A stretch of 64,000 bases of DNA, taken from Cryptomeria japonica. Taxonomy: Eukaryota > Streptophyta > Pinopsida > Cupressales > Cupressaceae. The DNA lies in NCBI RefSeq assembly GCF_030272615.1, contig NC_081408.1, positions 303,773,450 through 303,837,449 of the forward strand. Direction: 5' to 3'. The notes beneath the pieces were generated by a model. That model had not been told where the DNA came from. It ran no database searches and saw only the letters and a list, made by a program, of their open reading frames with translations. The position numbers and the translations under genes were made by a program. Below are positions 1 through 11,500 of this stretch, piece by piece. Position 1 is the stretch's first letter. Each line of letters opens with the position of its first letter.

Positions 1-1440
1 TAAGTATACCAAAAAAATAATTAACTGAAAACTGACAAGAATAATAACCATAGGAGATTCTTAGTTTGACACCATCCCCGACAATGGCACCAAAAATGTC
101 TACCCCAACAATAAGAATAATAACTCTAATTGAAGTCTCAACCTGAAGTTTGAACATTCATCTGGTAAAGTTACTATTTTCATGGCTAGTGCTCATTTGA
201 TTGTCAACCCAGGGACATAATACTTGAAATGGGTTTGCACTATATATGCACTAAGTTCCTTCAATAGCTATTCTGCATTACTACAACAACTAATATTATG
301 CGAAAAGGGAAGGCGAGAATGGAAATTATGGAAAGGCTACAAGAATAAATTCTGCATAATTTTCATAAAAGCAATGCTAGAAAGATTTAATATGGATAAC
401 ATAAATTACTCTGTTCTGGCTTGGCTGTAGGAATAGTCAATGGATCTGTTTCCAGTGGCTACATGAACAATTGAAGCAAGAACTTCTACTATGACTAAAG
501 AAAGAAAAATAATTTTAATGAACACACACAGGATCACTCACCAAGTGGGCCCCCTTGGATGAGTGATAGCAAGCTTCCAAAAAATTACTTTTAACAGATC
601 AAAACAACATAATTTTATTCATTGCTTCCCAAAAGTGATTACATATTTTGAAAAGAAAACTCAAGAATGCTTATCAAAGATCCTCTGCTCTATTCTTCTC
701 TATTTTGTCTAACCTCTGAGAAAAAGAAGAGTTTATTATTAAAGACAAGATCAACTACAATAGAAAACACAAATCATACCCAGAAGAAGAGGTAGATGAT
801 TGACCGATAAAGAAGATAACTAGATCTTGGCTGCATGAAATGTGGATCTAAACCAAACCATAGTCTTTGCATGCCATGACGGTGTTTGTAAATTCAATGC
901 CCATTGAAGTTAAACTTTGGTAGTGTCGCTTGACTGGTCTGCCTATGTCGTACCTTGTGCTTTCTCATCTCCTCTACAGTTTGATCTTCATTTATCTCTT
1001 ACGCAATATTTCCTTCATCAAGCACGAAAGGAGAATATCCACCATGACATCATTTATTACTTGCACTGCAGCAAAAACAACATACAAGGACATACATACA
1101 CATTCTATTTAATTAACACATCTATTAATTCATATATGATATTACCCTAAATAATCTGCATGGCAACATGAACAAATCACATGGCTGTAGGAATAAATGG
1201 CATGGCTACAGGAATAGACCAGCAAAGTTCAAACATGATTTCATAAGTTCAGGTTTAACAGATGGAATACATATAGTCAATTTACAATACATCACTACTA
1301 CTATGTAAACCAAAAGATGTCAAAAACTTAAGAGTTTTGATGATAAAAACATGATAAAGTCTCAACTTATTAGGAGGCCCTTTCAATCCCATCTCAAAAG
1401 GATTTACATAAGGAGGTACTGAAGGATGTCAATTAATCAA
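1..1440. other. No recognisable gene
   Basis: AT-rich sequence in which I find no conserved protein motif, RNA gene or LTR end. The short open frames here (68-77 codons) have no family signature. The phrase GGCTGTAGGAATA occurs near 422 and again near 1183, but this is too little to define a repeat. The stretch may be the decayed 5' part (LTR, leader, gag) of element A, whose protease begins just downstream; that is inference from position only. Confidence 0.4.
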
Positions 1441-1481
1441 GTGGTGAGACATCAGTCAATGGAAAGGTAGTCTCCACCAGT

Positions 1482-1860
1482 TTGGTGCAACCCAAGGTGG
1501 AAGAAGACTCAAGCAAGATCGTCAAGCCTCCCCCTTTCTTTCTGTCCTTGATCATAAGAGATAACTTGGTTCACAAGTGCATGATAGATTTAGGAGCTAG
1601 TAGCTCAGTCATGCCTAAGAAGGTAGCTGATCTTATTGGCATAGAATACAAACCTGTGACCAAAGGGGTGGTCCAGTTAGATGGCACTTCTATTAAAATA
1701 GTAGGTGTGGTAAAAAAATTGAAGTTAACCTTGCATGCATGCCCTGGCTGCACTGTCTTGCAAGACATATCAATTATCGACCTCCCTGTCTAGAGACTTC
1801 ATCGCCAAGATAGGTGGGTACCTGTCTTATGACTGGTCCCATATGCCATTTTGAATAAGG
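1482..1860 (+). pseudogene. Element A retropepsin-like protease
   Basis: Aspartic protease region of element A, which in an active element would cut the Gag-Pol polyprotein. The active-site loop reads MIDLGASSSVMP at roughly residues 30-41, where DSG or DGG is usual, so the residue after the catalytic Asp is unusual. It is followed by the hydrophobic strand TLHACPGCTVLQDISIIDLP. The frame runs 103 codons to a stop at 1791, and homologous-looking sequence (FIAKIGGYLSYDWSHMPF) continues after a small shift. The start is not defined because the protein is a slice of a polyprotein. Non-functional relic. Confidence 0.7.
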
Positions 1861-2129
1861 TATGGTAACAAGGTCACCATAAGGGCAAAGCCCATTTCCC
1901 AAAACCATTTTGAGCCCTACACCCCCGTCCCTATAAACATGAATTGCACTTTGCATGAAGAGGGAGAGGAGTGTGTTGTCCGTGAGCCTACTACTCTTTT
2001 GCAAGAGGTTCCTAATTGCTTGCTTGATGAATGAGCTAATGCTTTTCAGTTTGATCCATTAGCTAAGACTGAAGAGACTGGGCTTGGCACCTATTGTATC
2101 TATGAAGAGGATACTCCTATCCCTGACCT

Positions 2130-2353
2130 CATCAAGACACAAAGAGATTCAGAGGGTTTATGGAACATTTTTTTTGATGGTTCAAGAAACAAGAATGCTG
2201 CAGGTGCTGGGGTAATGCTTTTTTCTCATGAGAAGTAGAAATATTGCTTCTCCTTTGAGCTTCAATTTGGTTGCACTAACAATGTTGTTGAGTATGAAGC
2301 CTTGATCCAAGGTCTCCAACTTGCACAAAGTAGAAAGATCAGATATTTGCAAG
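2130..2353 (+). pseudogene. Element A additional RNase H, N-terminal half
   Basis: N-terminal half of a plant-retrotransposon additional RNase H (aRNH). Visible motifs are the first catalytic Asp in IFFDGSRNKNAAGAGVML and the catalytic Glu in VVEYEALIQGL; an in-frame TAG lies between them. The frame is cut at RYLQ by insertion of element B at 2354, and the remainder (VFGDSELV) begins at 18407. aRNH would help remove the RNA template during reverse transcription. Its position before RT differs from elements B and F, where it follows RT-RNH. Confidence 0.8.
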
Positions 2354-3104
2354 TGAAGACACCTAAAATTGTCCAGTCTAATTAAATAAATATTTTATTT
2401 ATTTAATTATCTAAGCTTAATTCTTCTATTAATTAAATAAATCTTTATTTATTTAATTAATTCATTTATCCTCTTCTAGCCTTATTTCTCATTTAAATAA
2501 ATTATCCTTTTCCTAAATTAAATAAATATCTTATTTATTTATTTATCCCACTTCTTCTTTTAATTAAATAAATCTTTATTTATTTAATTAATTCATTAAC
2601 CTTTTCTACTCATGACACATGTCATTCATCTCTTTATTCCTACACTACCTACCCCTTTCATTATTTTATTATTTCTTTTACCTACCCTCTAATCATAGCC
2701 GACCTCCTTTTACACCTCTCAATCTTATCCCTCCATTTCATATTGTGTCTTCTATTTAAGGAGATGCTTCCTTCATTATCAAACCCTAACTAATGAACTA
2801 CTTGATCAATTGACTACACTACGATCCTACTTACAACCACAATCCGTTCTTTGTTGAGCTCTTGTGCACATAAAATCTGAGAGCAAATATATCAAAAAAG
2901 ATCAATGGAGATAGGAAGAATGGAGATCCAAACCCTATTGGACATGTGATGGTATAATCTTTGTGATTTCATTTGATTTGCATTGTCTTAGGTAATCTTC
3001 ATATGTTATGGTGGATCTTTGTTGTTGTTAGGCTAGGGTTTTGTGGTTGAATTCATTTAGCCTTTCAAAATTGTTATTATTGTTATCCATTTTCACCATA
3101 TACA
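2354..3104 (+). repeat. Element B 5' LTR
   Basis: 751-bp LTR beginning TGAAGACACC and ending ATATACA; the 3' copy begins TGTAGACACC. The first 250 bases hold several AATTAAATAAAT-type blocks. A TATA-like TCTATTTAAGGAG lies near 2750, about 400 bases in, consistent with the promoter for the genomic RNA. The same opening (TGTAGACACCTAAA) is seen in the F LTR and, more loosely, in solo LTR H, so these LTR families look related. Confidence 0.93.
2750..2762 (+). promoter_or_regulatory. Putative TATA element of element B 5' LTR
   Basis: TCTATTTAAGGAG is conserved in the 3' LTR (about 18049). It lies in mid-LTR, where the U3/R boundary is expected. Placement is by sequence likeness only. Confidence 0.4.
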
Positions 3105-3107
3105 TTT

Positions 3108-3127
3108 TGGCACACCCAGTGGGACTC
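3108..3127 (+). other. Element B primer binding site
   Basis: TGGCACACCCAGTGGGACTC begins three bases after the 5' LTR, where the PBS is expected. It resembles the complement of the 3' end of a plant tRNA-Lys (matching about three quarters of the positions I can recall), so the primer tRNA is uncertain. It clearly is not the initiator-Met PBS (TGGTATCAGAGC) used by elements C, D and E. Confidence 0.6.
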
Positions 3128-3255
3128 TTGTCCCTTTTTGCATTTAACATCCTTGTTGCAGATTTTGTGTTTTGAAGTTGTAGATCTGACATTTTTGGCA
3201 GGATTTTGATATTTTCGCATTTGCATACTTTCGGATCGCGTTTTTGACTTTCTGG

Positions 3256-3418
3256 TGCGTCTGCGACATCCGAAATTGCGTCTGTGTTATCAGAAGTATT
3301 TTATTTTTTTTGTAGGTTTCGGAAACCATGTTTGTGTTCTAAAGTTGCATCTGCGTCGCACAGAACTATGTCTGCATTAGTAAGCTGCGTCTGTGTTGAA
3401 GGTAATCGCGTCTGTGTT
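3256..3418 (+). repeat. GCGTCTGTG motif cluster 1
   Basis: About seven copies of a short motif (GCGTCTGCG, GCGTCTGTG, CATGTTTGTG, GCATCTGCG, TATGTCTGCA, then GCGTCTGTG twice) spaced irregularly by 15-40 bases. This is a dispersed motif rather than a tandem satellite. The same motif recurs at 4646-4830, and in inverted orientation at 16866-17135. Confidence 0.7.
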
Positions 3419-4645
3419 CACCGATTTCATATTTTGGGTTTATTGATTTAGTTTTGGATTTTTGCATTTAAGGTTTCGGATCTGGTTTATTTTGAGCTAA
3501 CATTTTCAGATCTAGCTAACAAAATTGGTGCAGCTTGTCTTGAAAGCAAAATGTTTTGTTGAAGGCCCCTATTTTCACAAAGTCTTTTGGGTTTAAAAAT
3601 TTACCTAACTTGTATACTTGCAGGAAGGGGTGATTATTTGAAACAACCCAAACTACTAACAACTCTTTGTTGCAGGTCCTTGGCAAGGGTTTTTGGATTT
3701 TTATTGTGTGCCTTGTTTTCATAGACTAGCAAACACTTCAGTTGGTGCACTAAAATTGAATCATTGTCTTTTGTGTTTTGAGCAATAGGCTCTTTTTTGT
3801 TTAATCTTTAGAGGGTCTGTCTTCCCATGTGGTCATTAGGACTACTAGTGAGAAGAGAATGACCCAAGTGGTAGCGAGGAAAACCCACCTCTCCCAAACC
3901 ACTATAAATAAATGTATTCATGGTGAAAACTATGGATAATGTGTGCTGATTAGTTCATACTAACACTATGTCTCCCCATAAACCCGTTTGATCAAATTTA
4001 TTTGATCAGTTGTAGGGCATAACCCCTACCGGTTGGGAGCCTTCTGTATTTATAGAGCTGAAAGTGTTGCATGTATGGCCACACGAGCGGATGCTCTTAC
4101 TAGCACCTTTTTGTTTTAGAAGCCCAAATCCTTCTAGTTGTTGGGGCAAGAGGTTGGACCTCTGGTAGCGGCCCACACACATACGGTTCTTAGTAGAGAT
4201 ACAAAGTTTGCCACGGGGAGTTTTCATGGGGACTGATGCTTGGCTGACCCGAGAAGTGAGTGCCGAGGGTGGAGCTAGTGAGGTCAAGCATCTAAGTATC
4301 CGCTCTGAATAGCGTAGCCTCGGGGGTAAAACCCCATGTGGGATTAACAACTATTGTCTTGGCTAGCCATAAGAATTGTGCTTGACTTATTTTAAACATT
4401 CAAATTATTCAAGACCAAATAGCAAAACATTGTGTCTTTTGTGTCTTCAAGTGTATGCAAAACATTTTTACATCAAACAACACACTTTTTTTTTTTTTGG
4501 AGTCATTTTGAGTCTAGACACTTGCAAACATTGGGTCTTCATCAACACTGTGTCCTCTTGTCATGAAAAACAGTCAAACAGTCAGATTTGGTCACAACAA
4601 AATGACTTCACAAATTGGAAAAAAATTGCACAAATTTTGTAGAAA

Positions 4646-4830
4646 CACGTCTATGTCTAACATAATAGCGTCTGTGCTATATAACCGCGTCTGTGAAGGG
4701 CAGAAATGCATCTGTGTTCCCAGAATCAATAGTGCATTTTGCAAAAATCTCAGAAGCGCGTCTGTGTTGAACAGAGCCATGTCTGTGTCAAGAAACCGCA
4801 TCTGTGAAGTATACAGGCGTGTCTGTGTTC
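4646..4830 (+). repeat. GCGTCTGTG motif cluster 2
   Basis: About eight copies (CACGTCTATG, GCGTCTGTG several times, GCATCTGTG, CATGTCTGTG, GTGTCTGTG), spaced about 15-50 bases apart, lying about 470 bases before the gag start. Same orientation as cluster 1. Confidence 0.7.
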
Positions 4831-5299
4831 AGAATTGAAAAACTGTTACAATCCAGCAAACAAACACAGTCAGTTTCAGAATTCTTGAGCTTCCTAGGTT
4901 GTTTCTCCAGGTTTTCATCTAGCATTCAACTTGTCTTTGGGTCTCACAAAGTTCATCATTGCTTTACATCTTGCATTAAATTTACATTTGTCTAAACTTT
5001 GTCCTCACTATACTTTATCAACACACTACATACAACAATACTTTGCTAAGTGGTCCCTCATCAAGGTTTCTTACCTTTGGGTCTCATTTGGTCTTACTTA
5101 GAGTCAAGGTCAACTTACCTCATCAAGAGAAACTATACTCTCTTTGGAAGTCATACCTACTCTACTACATACAAACTTGGTCTTACACTTTGGACATTGC
5201 AAGTAAACCTCAGATTCATTTACATTCCATCCAACTCTTGGTCTTTCGTACTTTTTCCATTTTCATCTAGTCTCACACATCTTGGTCAATACCTAGTTC

Positions 5300-7443
5300 A
5301 TGGTTGAAACCCGTCTTCAAAAATCTAGGAGAGAAACTAAAGAGGCTCAAGAGTCCGCAAACATGAGTGTTTATGAGTATGACAATGATGTATTTTTCAA
5401 TACTGATCATACTACATTACCTGACATGGATGTCTATAGAAACATTCCAAATGTTCAGAACATGGACACTACAAACAACAATGATACACACAATGACAAT
5501 ATGGACAATTTTTCAGTACATTCAGTAGATGTGGAAGAATCCATTATGAATCCCCATTTCAATCGATTTGTTGAGGAAATAATGAGGAGGGATAGACAAT
5601 ACTTCTTACAAATGATGGCACAAAGTGGAGCCAAGATCCCTCATGATTTTGACATGTCTCAAATAATGGAAAATCAACCTTTGCAACAACCTCACTCCAA
5701 CATGGATCAAAGGAGGTCTAATAGTGGAGGAAATAGAGGACCATATATGGTACCTGAATCACCATCATCTTTGCTTCAAAAACCAGAGGTCCCACATACA
5801 CATGGTCAAGCATATGATACTCACCTTCACAGACCATTATGGAAGTCTTATGCAGAAAGATATGCTCAATCACATACCAATGCTAAGGATCAACCACCAA
5901 AGCAATTGGATATTTAAAGGAATGCTCAAAATTTGGACACAAGGAAACCCTGTGTCAAATTTGGGGGCAACACATTAGAACATGACATGCCTGTCGAGTA
6001 TGGTATACATGCACAAAATAGATATGGTGTTCCTCAACATGACTCTATACCAAGTGATCCATATATGCAGCAACACTATAGACCTCCTCCATATGAACAT
6101 GTGTAAGATCAATATCATCCATATATGCAACATGCTCCTCCTCCAATTGGTACCTCAAGCATGGGGTATGGTCCAAGAAGTCGATCTCCACCTAAGAGTA
6201 ATTTGGAGCAACAAATCAAGGACTTACAAAAGAAAATGGAGGACATAAATACACCAAAGCCAACATACACAATGAGAGACATATGTCCTTATCCATTTGA
6301 CAAGAGCATTCCAATGCCTCCATTTCCTACACACTTTGTGACACCTAAATTTGATAAGTATAGAGGAAAAGTGGATCCTAAGGCACACATAAGATAGTTT
6401 TTCATAGCTTTCATTGAGGTAGCAGCAAAAGAGACATATTTGATGAGATTATTCCCACAAAGCTTAGGTGATCAAGCTATGGAATGGTTCTCCCAACTCC
6501 CACCTGGTATTAAGTCATGGGGTGACTTAGCAGAGGCATTTATCCAACATTTCTCCTACAACATAGAGACAGACATATCAGTCACTACTTTGTGCAACAC
6601 CAAGCAAAGGGATGGAGAATATTTTGCATCATTTTTACAAAGATGGAGGAATCTAGCCAGCAGATGCTCTTGTGAAATTCCATAAAAACAAATGGTAGAA
6701 ATGTTCACACAAAATGTTAACAAAGACATTGGCTATGATCTAAGAAAAGCTTGTTTGTCTACCTTCAAGGACATCATTGAAAAAGGCTTAGCAACAAAGA
6801 AGGTCCTAATTGAGCAAGGAGTCATTAAGATATTCAAGGAAAACAAAGATGACTTTAAGGGAAAAGACAAGCCAAGATTTTGGAATAAAAACAAGAACAT
6901 AGTCAATGATGGTGTTGTTGATGCCAACATAGTGTGACCCAAATTCATCTTTTCAGGATCAAGTTCTACAAACAATCAAGTGAATACTCAAACAACTTCC
7001 AGATCACGAAGGAAGTACACTCCATTGGGAGAACCACTTGAGTCAGTTTTCGAAAAGCTAGTGGCAAACAAGGTAATCATAGTTCCAAATCTTCCTCCAT
7101 ATGAACCAAAGGTTAAACCAAATTGGTGGAATGATGATGAGTATTGTGAATTTCATAAGAGCAAGGGTCATAAGACAAGAAATTGTCATCGACTGAAGAA
7201 CATCATACAAGATCTCATTGATAGAGGTGACATTGAGATTGAGGGACACTCATCCAATCAAGAACATGAGATGTTTAAGGAACCATTCCCAAAACATGAC
7301 AAGGGAAAAGCTAAAGCCATAGATGATCAAACCAACTATACCAGAGCATCTTATAACTATGATTCAACTATCAATCACATCTTGATGGATAATTATGTCT
7401 CTACTATTATCATCAAGGACAAAAACCCTGAGAATTCTACTTA
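5300..7443 (+). pseudogene. Element B gag
   Basis: Capsid/nucleocapsid part of the element B polyprotein. It starts MVETRLQKSRRETKEAQ, has a polar Asn/Asp/Gln/Pro-rich N-terminus, a short coiled stretch (LEQQIKDLQKKMEDI), then a Ty3-type gag core with TYLMRLFPQSLGDQAMEWF and FLQRWRNLASRC. It ends in the degenerate zinc knuckle YCEFHKSKGHKTRNC seen in many plant Ty3 Gags. The whole region stays in one frame; the only breaks are about six stops (TAA, TAG, TGA), most explained as C-to-T changes of CAA, CAG or CGA. Gag would assemble the particle that packages genomic RNA. Non-functional as it stands. Confidence 0.85.
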
Positions 7444-8395
7444 GAGACCCAAAATTGTCCTAAAAGGTGTTGGATCTTCTTCTGAACTTACCTCTGAATG
7501 TCATGTTACAACCTGTCGAGGTAAAATCACTTTGCAAGGTGCTTCAACTAAAAACACTGCTTCTTCATCCACCAAACCTGAGTATGACCTTGTAGAATAG
7601 TTAGGGAAGACACCCGCGCTCATCTCCATCCTTGAGTTCTTACGCATATCCCCCACTCATAAAGCTATTCTTGACAAAATCTTGAGAGACACCGTCGTTC
7701 CTACTGATCTGAACATGGACTAGTTTCAAGCCATGGTGGGATACCTTTCCATTCCACATTCCCTTACATTCACAGAAGTTGATGATGCCTCTATGAGCCA
7801 GCCACATAATGCACCACTACACGTTGAAGCCTTCATACACAAACATCGAATAAAATGAGTCCTGATAGATGGAGGAGCTGGTCTAAACATTTGTACATTG
7901 AGCACAATTAAACAATTGGGATATTCTGATAAAGCTATGAATTCTACAAATCAAATCACCATCAAGGCATATGATGATGAAGAACATTCGTCCAAGCGCA
8001 CAGTCACCTTACCTCTTAGAGTTGAGCTAGTTACAAAGGATGTGGTTTTTCAAGTCCTAGATCTGGATCTCACTTATAATATATTGCTAGGACGTCCTTG
8101 GATTCATAAAATGAGGGCAGTCCCATCCACATATCACCAATACATTAAGTTTCCTCACAATGGAGTGGAGGTAACAGTTAACGGCGATCCTAATCCATTC
8201 ATATACTGCAATAATCTGAGATCAAAAACTGAGACCATCATTCCCAGTAATCACGAAGTTGTTCCTTCTTTGGTATACATTGATCCTGAGTCATTAAAAC
8301 CTTCGACATCAAAACAAGGTGAGCTTAAAGGCAAATTCTAGGACAAGGGCATGGGGGAATACACTTTAAATCAGACCATGTACTTACAATAAGTC
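7444..8395 (+). pseudogene. Element B protease region
   Basis: Same frame as gag, with no frameshift. The active-site loop VLIDGGAGLNICTL lies at about 7859-7900, preceded by the conserved FLRISPTHKAILDKIL block. The flap and second half follow, with ILLGRPWIHKMRAVPSTYHQ and a C-terminal strand (HNGVEVTVNGDP). DGG in place of DSG is common in plant Ty3 proteases. In-frame stops at 7442, 7598, 7721, 7856, 8339 and 8390 break it. The protease would process the Gag-Pol precursor. Element F carries a close counterpart at 54924-55680. Confidence 0.82.
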
Positions 8396-9604
8396 ATGAG
8401 TTCCCCAAAAGAATATGGAAGACCACATCCTAACAAGCAAGTATCCATCATGGTACTCAAATGGGACCCTACTACCTTTCAAAGATGGGGCGAACTAGAA
8501 GAGGAGGACTTATACAAAATTCTTTACAAAGACATTGAAGATGACACACAAGATCACATCAGTCTACCATGTGAGAAATATGGCAAAGGCTTCAAGATTC
8601 TACAAAAATTCGGGTATGATGGAAAAATCCCTCTCGGGTACCAAAAGGAAGGCATCAGTGAACCTTTACAACCTGAATTGAAATTAAAAAAGGAACACTT
8701 GAAAGGACTTAGTTTCCTGACTTCCAAGGTCCACACTCAAAGGACAGAAGAAGCCTTACAAATCAAAGCTGCCAAAATTCAACAGGAGGATCGCTATTCC
8801 ATAGACTCCAATGAATGGGAATGGGGTTCAAACAAATCCTCCAGTGACTATGAGCTCATTGAGACATTCAGAGAGCCAGATGAACCCATAGAAGAAGAGG
8901 AATTTTATAAAAAGTTCAGAGTTGGTCAAGAAACAACCCATGAGGATTCCACACAGTCCTTGTCTCAAGGTTCTAGGTTGAAATCACATAGGATGAGAAC
9001 ATTTATCCCAGAATGCACTACTAGTGATGATAATTTGGATTCGCTCACGATCAAGACTGATGAGGAGAGTGCCATCGATGACCTCGATAATTACCTTGAC
9101 ATACCCGAATATAACTGCATCTTCACTCTTTGCCCCGCTAACTTCAAAGACATTGAAGGCCTTCCCCTTATTCACCACCAACTCATTGACTGGGATCATG
9201 AAGGACCTACACAGTTTGACACATTCCAAAATGATGAAGCTATTATTGACTATCTTGGCATACGAGATGATCTTCCCCCTGGGGACCATAAAGTGGGATA
9301 CACTATAGAACTCAATAGCATGGCATATTTTGGTGAGGGTGTCGGACCTTCCAGTCACAAAAATGTGAAAATAAGAACAAACCAAGGGTCTTATGGCAAA
9401 AACCACACTGTGCCGCTGTCTAACCCCAAAAAAGTAAAAAGAAAGGACGTATCTGAGGGCAAAAACCTTTCTGAGGCACCCGAAGATGGAAGGCTCGACA
9501 TTCTCCCAGCATCATATGAGGTAAAGTCATCCATGTTGGTAGAAGAGACTATCAAGACAAACATTGGTATAGGAGAGGTTCCACACAACATATTCATGGC
9601 TTAA
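8396..9604 (+). pseudogene. Element B pol linker with G-patch-like segment
   Basis: A 402-codon open stretch in the common frame, joining protease to RT. After FQRWGELEEEDLYKILYKDI comes a G-patch-like segment (about 8575-8668): GKGFKILQKFGYDG, then LGYQKEGISEPL, with the glycine spacing of that RNA-binding motif. The rest is acidic and low in recognisable structure, ending with a conserved block (DHKVGYTIELNSMAYFGEG) shared with element F. It is longer than typical Ty3 PR-RT linkers. Role unknown; a G-patch following a retroviral protease is known in betaretroviruses, so an RNA-binding role is a reasonable inference. Confidence 0.7.
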
Positions 9605-10822
9605 TCGTTGACGGAGTCAGAAAGGTCAAAATTCATAAGTTTCTTCAAAGAATGACAAATCAACTTTGCATGGTCATATGCTGATATGCCTAGATTAGAC
9701 CCGGATTTGGTAATGCATCATTTGACAGTCAAACTGGGGGCAAAGCCAGTGAAACAGAAATTAAGAAAAATGCATCTACAAGTGGCATTACTAGTCAAAG
9801 TAGAACTTGATAAATTATTGGATGTTGGATTCATATGCCAAATTGACTATCCTGAATGGATCTCTAACTTAGTGCCTATCAGTAAACCAGATCGTAACAT
9901 CAGAATATGTATAGATTTTAGAGACATCAACAAAGCCTATCCAAAGGATGACTTCCCATTACCAGATATTGACTTGATTGTTGATCTCACAGCAAGACAT
10001 GAAATTTTATCATTGATGGATGGATTTTCTAGTTATAATCAAATAAGGATTGCGCCCGAGGATCAACACAAAACATCATTCACTTGTCCTTGGGGAACTT
10101 TCTGCTGGAATGTCATGCCCTTTGGGCTAAACAATGCAGGTGCTACATATCAAAGAGCCATGACTACTATCTTTCATGATCTCATTCACGTAACTATGGA
10201 AGATTATGTTGACGACCTCTTCGGCAAATCAATAGACAGAAATACACATTTGGACATACTTTCAGTCGTCTTTGATCAATTGGAAACATACAAAGTAAGA
10301 TTAAACCCCAAGAAATGTGTCTTTGGAGTAACCTCCGGGAAGCTTCTAGGATTCATTTTATCCAAAAGAGGAATCGAAGCTGATCTAGCAAAATTCAAGG
10401 CCATCTTGGAGATGCAACCACCAAGAAATATCAGTCAACTTCGATCCTTACAAGGCAGACTCTAGTCCATATGAAGATTCATAGTGCAACTTGTAGATAA
10501 GTGTAATCCTTTTCAACACCTGCTACATAAAAACATCAAATTCAAATGGGATGATAACTGTCAATAGGCTTTCCAGATGCTCAAAGATTATCTTCTGAAT
10601 CCACCAGTTCTGATGCCACCAGTTCCAGATCAGCCTCTATTGCTATACATATCAGCTACTCCAATAGCACTGGGGGCACTCTTAGCACAACAAATTACTG
10701 AGGGCAAAGAAAAAGAAATATACTATATCAGTCACACATTGGTGGGATATGAGCTAAACTACACACCAATTGAGCGTGCATGTCTCACCTTGGTCTTTAC
10801 TTCGCAGAAATTATGACATTAC
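9605..10822 (+). pseudogene. Element B reverse transcriptase and RNase H
   Basis: Reverse transcriptase core in the same frame: the entry block FAWSYADMPGLDPDLV, the palm motif IRICIDFRDINKAYPKDDFP, then FSSYNQIRIAPEDQ, CWNVMPFGLNNAGATYQR, and the catalytic DYVDD at about 10203-10217, all intact. The RT-linked RNase H follows (LLLYISATPIALGALLAQQ, YTPIERACLTLVF); its usual catalytic Asp appears replaced in YISAT, as expected where a second RNase H has taken over. Stops at 9602, 9650, 10463, 10472, 10565 and 10814 are the only damage. It would copy the element RNA into DNA inside the particle. Confidence 0.9.
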
Positions 10823-11500
10823 ATGCTCACTCATAAGACTAAGTTGGTTGCAAGAATAGATCCGTTGAAATACCTTCTCAATAAAGCAACACTTACTGGG
10901 CAACTGGCCAAATGTGTAATGATCTTGAGTGAATTTGACATCGAGTATGTGGATAGAAAAGCAATAAAAGGACAAGCCATCACAGATCAATTAGCAGACA
11001 CTCCCATGATTGATGATGTTCCTCTAAGTTCAAAATTTCTAGATGAATCCATTTTAACAATGTCACATGCAAAGCCATGGCAACTATACTTCGACGGCTC
11101 ATACACACAGCATGGGGTAGGAGCTAGCATCCTCTTTATAACTCCTCAAGGAGATTCTATACCAAAATCATACCGCTTATCATTTCCTTGCACTAACAAT
11201 ATAGCGAAATATGAGGCATTAACAACTAGATTGCAGATTGCAGTTCAGTGGAAGATCCAGGCACTTCGTGTTTTTGGGGACTCTCAACTTGTCATCCGTC
11301 AAGCAACTGATGATTACCAAACAAAAGATGAAAAATTAATGCCTTACAAACAAATGGTGGATGACCTGAAACAACACTTCACAAAGATAGATTTTGAGCA
11401 AATACCAAGAGAGCAGAATCGCGCCACAGATGCCATGGCTACAATTGCTTCACTGATTGATCTACCTCCAAATGAGACCTGCTATGAGTTCTTGGTGGAT
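10823..11500 (+). pseudogene. Element B additional RNase H (aRNH)
   Basis: Second RNase H domain lying after RT-RNH, as described for the Tat group. Four acidic catalytic positions are visible: Asp in QLYFDGSYTQHGVGASIL, Glu in AKYEALTTRLQ, Asp in RVFGDSQLVIRQ and Asp in REQNRATDAMA. This stretch has no internal stop. The connection region with VDRKAIKGQAITDQLAD precedes it. It would degrade RNA in RNA-DNA hybrids during reverse transcription. Confidence 0.88.

Larger units (their letters stand above)
1440..2353 (+). mobile_element. Element A, upstream fragment (Ty3/gypsy)
   Basis: Upstream part of an old Ty3/gypsy element, holding the protease and the N-terminal half of an additional RNase H. 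It stops at 2353 where element B is inserted, and the reading frame resumes exactly at 18404. Domain order across the two fragments is PR, aRNH, RT, RNH, INT. The frame is broken by stops and at least two shifts, and no gag or 5' LTR is recognised, so this is a relic. Assignment to Ty3/gypsy is firm from the RT and INT downstream; placement near the Tat group rests on the second RNase H. Confidence 0.8.
3128..5299 (+). other. Element B long leader (no gene)
   Basis: 2.2 kb between PBS and gag with no convincing coding frame. It holds two clusters of a GCGTCTGTG motif (3256-3418 and 4646-4830). Between them a block (about 3820-4340) resembles part of the leader of element F (about 38810-39260), including AAGTGG, CCACTATAA and GGCATAACC/GAGCATAACC phrases. 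Several TTGCAG sequences (for example near 3158, 3620 and 3672) could serve as splice acceptors, but no splice is shown. Conservation between B and F suggests a role in cis, such as packaging or translation, which is inference. Confidence 0.6.

Noticed and set aside
1-1440. A host gene upstream of element A
   Set aside because: Frames are short, lack conserved motifs, and no splice-compatible exon series is visible.
4006-4350. Minus-strand 114-codon frame in the B leader
   Set aside because: No recognisable motif and no clear open counterpart in the related F leader block; probably chance.
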